NCBI GenBank assembly: GCA_900544905.1
Contig: UQXF01000108.1
Location: 1-10,116, forward strand
DNA: 10,116 nucleotides
Source of the DNA: an uncultured Clostridium sp.
GTDB lineage: Bacteria > Bacillota > Clostridia > Lachnospirales > Lachnospiraceae
Direction: 5' to 3'
Shown here: in pieces, positions 1-5,511 of the stretch
Position numbering within the stretch: position 1 is the first letter of the stretch
Layout of the letters: each line of letters begins with the position of its first letter
Translations under genes and position numbers: made by a program
The notes under the pieces: model-generated
What the model saw: the letters and a program-made list of their open reading frames with translations, nothing else
Database searches by the model: none
Told to the model about the DNA's origin: nothing

Positions 1-49
1 ACGAGATGACGTCGAGTCTCGTGGGCTCGGAGATGTGTATAAGAGACAG
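1..49 (+). other. Illumina Nextera i7 / Read 2 adapter contamination
   Basis: These bases are synthetic, not genomic. Positions 1-7 (ACGAGAT) match the end of the P7 oligo, 8-15 (GACGTCGA) sit where the 8-base i7 index lies, 16-30 are GTCTCGTGGGCTCGG and 31-49 are AGATGTGTATAAGAGACAG, the Tn5 mosaic end. The order is exactly that of a Nextera i7 adapter followed by insert DNA, so genomic sequence begins at 50. The plus-strand translation gives the well-known contaminant string SLVGSEMCIRDR. On the minus strand the adapter stays open in the frame of the neighbouring gene and would add a false tail containing SYTHLRAHET to its protein. Confidence 0.98.
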
Positions 50-572
50 GAAATTGATTTTTCAGGAAAGCATAAAGACCATATCCGGCAACCAAGGCCG
101 CAGCTATGCGCAGAAGAATTCGCCGCGGTTTGGAGGTAACCGGCCCGGTGGCTTTACGCACCATGCCGAGAATCATATTCCAGTGTAGGCCGAGATGCAG
201 AGCCATCAGCACAAATCCCCAAAATGCAGAAAGTACATGTAAAGGTCTTGCCAGAGCGATACCGCCGGAAACCGGCAGAAAACCAAAGACCTCCCTGGAA
301 AGAATGATTCCGCTTACCATTAAACCAAGCATGGAAAGTAGTACAGCAAAATTTGTTACTGTCTGTAAAATCCGTATAGGTGTATATTTCCCTTTAAATA
401 GATGACTGTACCAGCTCCGGTTCAAAATATGATGGGCAATCCATAAAATAAGCATACCTGCTCCAAGCCATTCATGTGCAGAATCCCCGGTAAGCTGCCG
501 TGCCATAAGAAACAGCAATAAGACTGTCATTACCATGTCAACGGCTATCTTAAATACAAATTTTTTCTTCAT
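50..572 (-). CDS. DUF4405 membrane cytochrome-like protein, 3'-truncated
   Basis: The frame starts at the ATG at 572 (MKKKFVFKIA) and runs 174 codons into the adapter at 49, so the C-terminus is missing. GGGAGGAT lies about 8 bases upstream. An in-frame ATG at 590 is less likely because it would place the ribosome binding site inside the gene. The protein is hydrophobic, with about four membrane segments near residues 7-23, 37-50, 69-92 and 112-135, plus a start of another near 152-170. Histidines occur at 33, 47, 48, 57, 112, 126 and 130. The H33/H47 and H112/H126 pairs both have 13 residues between them, as in di-haem b-type cytochromes. The overall look matches DUF4405, a family that has been linked to flavin-dependent extracytosolic electron transfer. 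It is the last visible gene of the redox operon. Haem binding is inference; the family call is from memory of its pattern. Confidence 0.8.
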
Positions 573-598
573 TAAAAACAATCCTCCCATTTACAGAT

Positions 599-632
599 AA
601 GAGCCTGCCTGTCAAACCACGGGCAGGCTCTT
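599..632 (-). terminator. Intercistronic hairpin, possible weak terminator
   Basis: Perfect 11-bp inverted repeat AAGAGCCTGCC (599-609) / GGCAGGCTCTT (622-632) with a 12-base loop, in the 71-base gap between the flavodoxin lipoprotein and the DUF4405 gene. On the minus strand the right arm is followed by ATCTGTAAATGG, with no real T run. It may therefore act as a partial terminator or as an mRNA stabiliser that sets the ratio between the two genes, rather than as a full stop. Function is inferred. Confidence 0.6.
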
Positions 633-643
633 ACCTGTTATTG

Positions 644-1414
644 TTACTCAGTTGTTAAATTCAGACTGCTTACCCAATTTACAACCTCGCTCTCTGCTTT
701 CGACACACTGTTTCGGGAAATGGATAGTCCGTCAAAAATAACAGTTGCACCCGGTTGTAATTCAGAAATTGTCTGAATCGTTCCGGAAAAGCCGCTGCCA
801 CCATGCGTAGTAAACGGAATAATGGTTTTGCCGCTAAAATCATATTCTTCAAGAAATGTATACAGCGGCATCGGAAAATCAGCGTTCCAGTTAGGATAAC
901 CGAGGAAAATGACATCATAGCTGTCGAAATTCTCAATCTGTGTTGCAAGCTCCGGTCTGGCATTATCCGCTTTCTCATTATAGGCAAACTCTAAAAGGGG
1001 ATTGTGTGTTGTGGGATATTCCTGTACCGTTTCAATGGCAAACAAAGTCCCTCCAGTTTCACGCTGAATAATCTGCGCAATGTACTCATTATTGCCCAAA
1101 ACCTCCCCGTTTACTGCAACACGACTGGCACCGGATACTGTGTCCACACCGTCTGTTTCCATGACAGAGAAATATGCAATCAGAATATTACCGCTTCCTG
1201 CCTCCGCCGTATCCGAAGTTTCTACGTTTTCTGTTTCATTATCTGTGGGCTCCACTGTGCTTTCTTCCGTACCGCTGTCATTGAGTTCTGTTGTCGGAAT
1301 TGTTGCCTCCGTTTCTGCCGGTATATCCTCCACAGTATTCTGATTGCTGTCGCCACAGGCTGCCAGAGAAAGAACCAGCAAAACAGAAAGAAATATAGCT
1401 GTTATTTTTTTCAT
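644..1414 (-). CDS. Flavodoxin-domain lipoprotein
   Basis: 256 residues. The N-terminus MKKITAIFLSVLLVLSLAAC is a lipoprotein signal with lipobox LAAC, so Cys20 should be lipidated and the protein should sit on the outer face of the membrane. Residues 21-75 are a Glu/Thr/Ser-rich, low-complexity spacer. Residues 76-256 are a flavodoxin fold of the Flavodoxin_4 kind: first strand ILIAYFS, an insertion with ETDGVD and GASR (86-98), then GNNEYIA, GYPNWNAD (172-179) and a C-terminal helix. It probably binds FMN and carries one or two electrons outside the cytoplasm. AAAGGAG lies about 9 bases before the ATG. Oddity: in the phosphate-binding loop the usual GNT reads GNN (N109). It follows the FMN reductase gene by 30 bases and precedes the DUF4405 gene, in line with one redox transcript. 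Partner proteins are not shown by sequence. Confidence 0.88.
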   Translation of the reverse strand: MKKITAIFLSVLLVLSLAACGDSNQNTVEDIPAETEATIPTTELNDSGTEESTVEPTDNETENVETSDTAEAGSGNILIAYFSVMETDGVDTVSGASRVAVNGEVLGNNEYIAQIIQRETGGTLFAIETVQEYPTTHNPLLEFAYNEKADNARPELATQIENFDSYDVIFLGYPNWNADFPMPLYTFLEEYDFSGKTIIPFTTHGGSGFSGTIQTISELQPGATVIFDGLSISRNSVSKAESEVVNWVSSLNLTTE

Positions 1415-1444
1415 AGAAGTTTGCTCCTTTACTTTTTATATCTT

Positions 1445-1987
1445 TCAACAAATATTTTTACCTATCTGGTATGCTTCCTGCATGGCAGGATTTCTTTGAA
1501 TATCGCCAAGCTGCCAGGCTCCTGCGCCATAGATTACACCCATCTCTTTTGCTCCCGGCAGACATTCTATGTAACCTCGCAGTCCGTCAATCGTCCGTTC
1601 CATTGCGGCTTTCCCGTCAGCAGCCGTTGCAATCAGATAAAACTCTTTGTTTTCCAGGCCTGCTTTCTGCGCCCCGCCCAAAGTACGGTCTATCATGGTT
1701 TTCATCTGTGCACACATGGTGTAGAAGTATACGGGAGTAGCCAGCACAATCACATCCGCATCCCGCATTTTCGCAATGACCTGTTCCATATCGTCCTTCT
1801 TTACACAATGCCCCAGCTTTTTACAGGCATAGCAGGCGGAACAATAGTCAATGGTAAACTCTGCGAGCCGGATTTTATCCACCTGGTTGCCCGCTTCTTC
1901 TGCTCCTTTCTTAAACTGTTCACAAAGTGTGTCTGAATTACCGCCCTTACGGGGGCTGGACGAAATAATTAATACATTTTTACTCAT
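1445..1987 (-). CDS. NADPH-dependent FMN reductase / iron-sulfur flavoprotein-like
   Basis: 180 residues from the ATG at 1987 (MSKNVLIISSSPRKGGNS). An upstream in-frame ATG at 2011 exists, but AGGAAGGAGT (1999-2008) sits between the two and serves the shorter form. The N-terminal SSPRKGGNS (10-18) is the FMN phosphate-binding loop of the NADPH-dependent FMN reductase family, and TPVYFYTMCAQMKTMIDR (84-101) is the usual second flavin-contact region. Cysteines 49, 52, 55 and 61 form CX2CX2CX5C, the compact motif that binds a 4Fe-4S cluster in archaeal iron-sulfur flavoproteins. There is no signal peptide, so it should be cytoplasmic, reducing flavins, quinones or other acceptors with NAD(P)H. 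It starts 27 bases after the stop of the tandem flavodoxin gene. Substrate unknown; cluster binding is inferred from the motif. Confidence 0.85.
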   Translation of the reverse strand: MSKNVLIISSSPRKGGNSDTLCEQFKKGAEEAGNQVDKIRLAEFTIDYCSACYACKKLGHCVKKDDMEQVIAKMRDADVIVLATPVYFYTMCAQMKTMIDRTLGGAQKAGLENKEFYLIATAADGKAAMERTIDGLRGYIECLPGAKEMGVIYGAGAWQLGDIQRNPAMQEAYQIGKNIC

Positions 1988-2014
1988 TTTCTGTCTGAAC
2001 TCCTTCCTCATTTA

Positions 2015-3223
2015 CTAATTATCTGCAAATCCATTCTCCGTCAGATAACCAAGGATACCCTCTGTATCGGATGCCTCTGTAAACAAACCATTATGGACAT
2101 TCGCTCCCGCAGCACTTTCCCGTACAAATTCCATGGAATTATCAAACTGCTCTGTATCCATGGAAGCAGACTGGGCAAATGGGTAAATTTCCACACCGCT
2201 CAAGTCATAATTTTCCAGAAAGGTGCCGATAATCATCGGAGCCGTATGCCACCAGATAGGATAGCCCACGAAAACTGTATCGTATTCCGAAATGGAATCC
2301 GGCAGATTGGCAATTTCCGGGCGGGCATTTTCGTCACGCTCCACCAGTGCAACATCTCCACATTCTTCATAGTCTGTCGGATAGGGATTCAGTGGTTCAA
2401 GCTCCAGCAGGTCGCCGCCAGTCTGCTCCTGAATGTAGGTTGCCATTTTCTCGGTGTTCCCGGAGGAAGACCATGAGAAATATACAATCAGAGTTTTTCC
2501 ATTCTCACCAGATACTCCTGTTGTCTCTTTACCTTCCTCGCTTACAGTTGTTTCAGAATCCGAAGATTCAACCTGCGTTTCATCCCCGGGCTGTGCAACA
2601 TTTCCTGCCAACCCTAATTCCGAAAGCCATCCGTCAAGCTCACTCGTCCCGCTAATCCGTCTTTCCCCATATACCGCTAAACCGTCACAGGAATTGAGGA
2701 ATGTGGGCATTGTTTCATCAATGTCACTTCTACCACTGGTACAGAACGGAATAATGAGTTTCCCGGTCAGATTATAGCTTTCCAAAAACGTGTTGACGGG
2801 AGCCGGTGTTGCATGCCACCATACCGGATATCCCACAAACACAATGTCGTACTCATCCATATTGGAGACGGTATTGGTAAGCACAGGTCTCTCATTATTT
2901 CTGATTTCACGGTTAGATTCCTGATACACGTCGGAATAGCCATCCTGAACTGCAATTTCAAACAAGTCGCCCCCGGTTTTTTCGCTCAAAGCGGTTGCAA
3001 CATTTTTTGTTGTGCCGGAATAGGAAAAATAAGCAACCAGCACTTTTTTGCCGGATTCGGAGAGAATTTCTTCTTTCACCTCCTCAACCTGCGAATCGTC
3101 CAGAGAATTATCCGATAAGTTCCTGAGCGCCACCGGATAACGGTAAATGTTATACCCTGCGAAAGCAATTGCGATAATAATTAACACTGCGATACCCGCA
3201 ATCAACCCTTTTTTACGCTTCAT
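2015..3223 (-). CDS. Membrane-anchored protein with two flavodoxin domains
   Basis: 402 residues. Lysine-rich start MKRKK is followed by one membrane segment (about 7-29), giving an N-in anchor or uncleaved signal, so the rest should be extracytoplasmic. Domain 1 (about 59-205) has VLVAYFSYSGTT (61-72) as phosphate loop and GYPVWWH (131-137). An acidic Ser/Thr/Glu linker (about 206-242) leads to domain 2 (about 243-400) with TLIVYFSWSSSGNT (244-257) and GYPIWWH (320-326). Both domains keep the loops expected for FMN binding. Single-domain flavodoxins are about 140-180 residues, so this is a real two-domain fusion that could hold two FMNs. The ribosome binding site AAGGAGGG (3230-3238) overlaps the TAA of the alcohol dehydrogenase gene, so translation is probably coupled. 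Role inferred: surface electron carrier or reductase; the electron donor is not known. Confidence 0.88.
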   Translation of the reverse strand: MKRKKGLIAGIAVLIIIAIAFAGYNIYRYPVALRNLSDNSLDDSQVEEVKEEILSESGKKVLVAYFSYSGTTKNVATALSEKTGGDLFEIAVQDGYSDVYQESNREIRNNERPVLTNTVSNMDEYDIVFVGYPVWWHATPAPVNTFLESYNLTGKLIIPFCTSGRSDIDETMPTFLNSCDGLAVYGERRISGTSELDGWLSELGLAGNVAQPGDETQVESSDSETTVSEEGKETTGVSGENGKTLIVYFSWSSSGNTEKMATYIQEQTGGDLLELEPLNPYPTDYEECGDVALVERDENARPEIANLPDSISEYDTVFVGYPIWWHTAPMIIGTFLENYDLSGVEIYPFAQSASMDTEQFDNSMEFVRESAAGANVHNGLFTEASDTEGILGYLTENGFADN

Positions 3224-3235
3224 TGCTATCCCTCC

Positions 3236-4381
3236 TTACATACATTCCATCAGAATCTGATAGATTTCCTCCCGGTCAAGCTCCCGTGGACCAACCTTAA
3301 TGATATTGCAGGTATCCGCAACCTGCCGTAATACCTCCGGCGTGATTTCCACCATGGATTGAAGCTGTCCCATTTTGGTAGGAAGCCCGCATTCCTTGAT
3401 AAAGTTTTCCAGAGCATCCACACCCGCCTCAGCAGTATCTACATTGAAAACCACCTTTGCAAACCGGGTAAATTTTTTCGGCGCATCCTCCACGATATGG
3501 CGGTAATAGGCGGGATGGATTACCGCAAGTCCCTGCCCATGGTTACAATCCGTATATGCACTCAGCTGATGCTCCATCTGATGTGCCTGAAAGTCGGTCA
3601 GACGGCCACATTTCAAAATTCCGTTTTCTGCCATGGCAGAGTCCCACATTAGATTGCTCCGGGCCTGACAATCATCCATATTTTTCAGCAGACGGCGCAT
3701 ATTGACTACCGTGTTACGCATGATTGCCAGCGACACATCATCCGACACATTATTTTCATCAGAGGTACCGAAGTAGGTTTCCATCGCATGGCTCAGTGTA
3801 TCAAAAGCACCGGAAAGCACCTGCATAGGCGGCACTGACATGGTATAAACCGGATTCAAAACGGCAAAGGAGGCTGCGGTTCCAAAAACCGGTCCTTTCC
3901 ACTTCTTCTCCTCATACGTAATGACTGCACCTGCGTTCATTTCCGCACCGGTGCCGGAAGCCGTCACAACCGCTCCCATCGGAATCCCTTCTGTAGGGAA
4001 TTTTCCTTTGCCGTACTCCATTTCCCAAATATCTTCATCCAGCATGGCCTGTGCAGAAACCACCTTGCAGCAGTCGATGACACTGCCGCCGCCTACCGCC
4101 AGAATGAAGTCTACATGATGCTCACGGGCAAGCGCCGCGCCTTCCTGAACCTTAGTGTACGTGGGGTTCGACATAATCCCAGAGAAATCCACCACGTTTT
4201 TACCTGCCCGTTCAAGCAGGGTTTTCATTTCATCATAAATACCGTTCTTTTTTACGGAACCGCCGCCATAAGCCAGCATTACGGTTTCGCCAACCTTACC
4301 AAGCTCTGCACCGAAAGCCTGCTCTGCGCTCCCTTCACCAAAATAAACCTTTGTCGGAAAAGAAAATATAAATTTGTCCAT
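3236..4381 (-). CDS. YqhD-like iron-containing alcohol dehydrogenase
   Basis: 381 residues, full length for group III Fe-ADHs. It probably reduces short or toxic aldehydes to alcohols in the cytoplasm with NAD(P)H. GGGS at 39-42 followed by VKKNGIYD matches the nucleotide-binding region of E. coli YqhD, an NADPH enzyme. GGGSVIDCCK (97-106) is the second glycine motif. Metal ligands are D194 and H198 (GAFDTLSHAMETYF), H267 (FQAHQME) and H281 (DCNHGQGL); these fall at the same residue numbers as the ligands I recall for YqhD. No residue is missing. It is the first gene of the five-gene redox operon and lies about 55 bases downstream of the predicted start of a MerR-type promoter (4444-4474). 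A GGAGGG-type site that overlaps the end of this gene serves the next one. Its own upstream site is CAGGAGGGCA, about 4 bases before the ATG. Substrate range is not visible; butanol/BdhA-like roles remain possible. Confidence 0.92.
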   Translation of the reverse strand: MDKFIFSFPTKVYFGEGSAEQAFGAELGKVGETVMLAYGGGSVKKNGIYDEMKTLLERAGKNVVDFSGIMSNPTYTKVQEGAALAREHHVDFILAVGGGSVIDCCKVVSAQAMLDEDIWEMEYGKGKFPTEGIPMGAVVTASGTGAEMNAGAVITYEEKKWKGPVFGTAASFAVLNPVYTMSVPPMQVLSGAFDTLSHAMETYFGTSDENNVSDDVSLAIMRNTVVNMRRLLKNMDDCQARSNLMWDSAMAENGILKCGRLTDFQAHQMEHQLSAYTDCNHGQGLAVIHPAYYRHIVEDAPKKFTRFAKVVFNVDTAEAGVDALENFIKECGLPTKMGQLQSMVEITPEVLRQVADTCNIIKVGPRELDREEIYQILMECM

Positions 4382-4409
4382 GTTAATGCCCTCCTGTAAT
4401 TTAAAAGTT

Positions 4410-4422
4410 ACAATACGTTTGT
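4410..4422. promoter_or_regulatory. Leader palindrome ACAATACGTTTGT (copy A)
   Basis: Short inverted repeat ACAA-N5-TTGT located in the predicted leader of the ADH operon, 21 bases beyond the -10. The same element, ACAATGCGATTGT, stands at the same distance in the CMD cassette (5390-5402). Conservation in a transcribed leader could reflect a second operator or simply shared ancestry of the cassette. Confidence 0.45.
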
Positions 4423-4443
4423 ATGAACCGCTTGTTATAACCG

Positions 4444-4474
4444 ATTATACTTTGCGGTTGTTACTATCGGTCAA
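4444..4474 (-). promoter_or_regulatory. MerR-type promoter of the ADH/flavodoxin operon
   Basis: Read on the minus strand: -35 TTGACC (4469-4474), a 19-base spacer (4450-4468), then -10 TATAAT (4444-4449). A 19-base spacer is too long for ordinary sigma-70 use and is the hallmark of promoters that MerR proteins activate by DNA distortion. A dyad lies at 4454-4470 (plus strand GCGGTTGTTACTATCGG), imperfect in this copy, with 5 of 8 arm positions symmetric. Expected start is near 4437, giving a leader of about 55 bases before the ATG at 4381. The MerR protein at 5512-5910 is the likely activator. Confidence 0.82.
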
Positions 4475-4538
4475 TAGCCTTTTGAAAAAACTTATGTGAA
4501 TCTTTCATGTCTTTTGCCATTATGAGTGGCAGCAACGT

Positions 4539-5294
4539 TTAATTTTCCATAGCACTTGCCACTTCGTCTATGATATTCATAGCGTTTAAACTGCGGGGAT
4601 AGCCAATATACGGCATACATTGCTCCACCACGCTATACAGCTTTTCTTTATCATTTCCTACGCCGAAATTTCCCGCTGTGTGCCCGCGAAGCTGATTTTC
4701 ACAGCCGCCCTGGGCGAGAAGGAAGCAGAATGTAATCATCTCACGCTCCTGATTGTTCAGACCCTTCCGGGTATAGTAATCCCCAAAGCAATTATCCGCC
4801 AGCCAGCGGTTAATATTCCTGCGAAGAACCGGAGCATCGGTCTGCCTTTTTGCCATGTCCTCTCCAAACAGCTCCACCTGTTTTGTGAGTCCATCCTCAA
4901 ATCGGGTCTCTTCATTAGCTGTCGCCTGGGCTGCAAGCGGAAGCTCGATACCATGCTGCTCCATAACCAAATTTGCCGCTACAAGAAAATCATAGGTGCG
5001 GCCAATTCCCAGATAAGCCGTTGCCTGATAAATAACCTCTTTAATCGCAACAGGCTCAACTCCTGCGTTGAGAGCCGCATGAAGCATATTTTTAAATTCT
5101 CCCATGCCCTGACAGCCGAGCAATGCAGATAAAATGCAGAGTATTTGTTCCTTTTGGCTCAGCTTGCTTGCCTGTGTCACTTCGTTCTGGGAAAAATTTG
5201 CGATAATTTCTACAAATTCAGAATCCGTCTTATGCAAAGTAGACGAAACTCCTGCAAATAATTTTTGAACCCTTTTTTCTGTATCCATATTCAT
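4539..5294 (-). CDS. Carboxymuconolactone decarboxylase family protein, two domains
   Basis: 251 residues from the ATG at 5294; AAGGAGGT lies about 9 bases upstream, and a second ATG two codons on is also possible. The all-helical protein holds two CMD/AhpD-like repeats: about 45-120 (LCILSALLGCQGMGEFKNM, then AGVEPVAIKEVIYQ) and about 175-250 (EREMITFCFLLAQGGCENQ, then RGHTAGNFGVG). The AhpD CXXC redox pair is absent. Single cysteines (C61, C198) and a following histidine (H72, H205) remain, so AhpD-type peroxidase activity is not supported. The reaction is unknown. B. subtilis YraC, in the AdhR carbonyl-stress locus, belongs to the same family, which suggests a part in handling reactive carbonyls. 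It has its own MerR-type promoter (5424-5454), with a leader of about 120 bases, and is divergent from the merR gene. Confidence 0.88.
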   Translation of the reverse strand: MNMDTEKRVQKLFAGVSSTLHKTDSEFVEIIANFSQNEVTQASKLSQKEQILCILSALLGCQGMGEFKNMLHAALNAGVEPVAIKEVIYQATAYLGIGRTYDFLVAANLVMEQHGIELPLAAQATANEETRFEDGLTKQVELFGEDMAKRQTDAPVLRRNINRWLADNCFGDYYTRKGLNNQEREMITFCFLLAQGGCENQLRGHTAGNFGVGNDKEKLYSVVEQCMPYIGYPRSLNAMNIIDEVASAMEN

Positions 5295-5365
5295 AAATAA
5301 GAACCTCCTTATCTCGTAAAATTTGTTAAGACCTTTTTATTGTCCCGATATACCACTCCCTTCTC

Positions 5366-5394
5366 TTGCAATTCTGCCATTCTTGTGCTACAAT
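5366..5394 (+). promoter_or_regulatory. Predicted promoter of the merR gene
   Basis: TTGCAA (5366-5371), a 17-base spacer, and TACAAT (5389-5394) form a good sigma-70-type promoter on the plus strand. The start would fall near 5401, with a leader of about 110 bases before merR. The leader runs through the MerR dyad at 5434-5450 and the promoter of the opposite gene, so MerR bound there could damp its own transcription. Predicted from sequence only. Confidence 0.5.
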
Positions 5395-5402
5395 GCGATT
5401 GT
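5390..5402. promoter_or_regulatory. Leader palindrome ACAATGCGATTGT (copy B)
   Basis: Inverted repeat ACAAT-GCG-ATTGT in the predicted CMD leader. It overlaps the predicted -10 and start site of merR, so a protein bound here could block merR transcription. Matches 4410-4422. Confidence 0.45.
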
Positions 5403-5423
5403 TTGAACCGATTCTTTCAACCG

Positions 5424-5454
5424 ATTATATATTCCGGTAGTTACTACCGGTCAA
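5424..5454 (-). promoter_or_regulatory. MerR-type promoter and operator of the CMD gene
   Basis: Minus strand: -35 TTGACC (5449-5454), 19-base spacer (5430-5448), -10 TATAAT (5424-5429). The spacer region holds a perfect 17-base palindrome CCGGTAGTTACTACCGG (5434-5450), 8+1+8, overlapping the -35. This is the canonical layout for MerR-family activation. Predicted start is near 5417. The adjacent divergent merR gene is the obvious regulator. Confidence 0.88.
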
Positions 5455-5511
5455 TAACTTTTGAAAATTTACTTTATGAAAATTTTGTGAACAATACAGG
5501 AGGTAATTATT

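Larger units (their letters stand above)
4409..4480. repeat. Promoter cassette copy A (upstream of ADH operon)
   Basis: This stretch aligns without gaps to 5389-5460 at a constant offset of 980 bases, about 80% identical over the 70 positions compared by eye. It covers the -35, the dyad spacer, the -10 and the early leader. Similarity fades beyond both ends into the coding regions. The match links the ADH operon and the CMD gene to one regulator. Confidence 0.85.
5389..5460. repeat. Promoter cassette copy B (upstream of CMD gene)
   Basis: Partner of 4409-4480, same orientation, gap-free alignment. This copy has the better dyad and carries in addition a -35 (5366-5371) that turns its TACAAT (5389-5394) into a plausible merR promoter. 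Copy A also has TACAAT (4409-4414) but no matching -35. Confidence 0.85.

Noticed and set aside
6..188. Plus-strand 60-residue frame starting MTSSLVGSEM
   Set aside because: Its first 14 residues are adapter translation and the rest is antisense to the DUF4405 gene.
1004..1936. Plus-strand 310-residue cysteine- and phenylalanine-rich open frame
   Set aside because: It runs antisense across two well-supported flavodoxin/FMN reductase genes, has no family pattern and no good ribosome binding site. Its odd composition is what the opposite strand of those genes gives.
4515..4531. TGCCA/TGGCA hairpin just after the CMD stop, as a terminator
   Set aside because: The stem is only 5 bp and no T run follows on the minus strand; CMD transcripts may read into the ADH operon region.
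5295..5417. Long CMD leader as a riboswitch
   Set aside because: No known riboswitch core or terminator/antiterminator pair was seen; the length is explained by the overlapping merR promoter.
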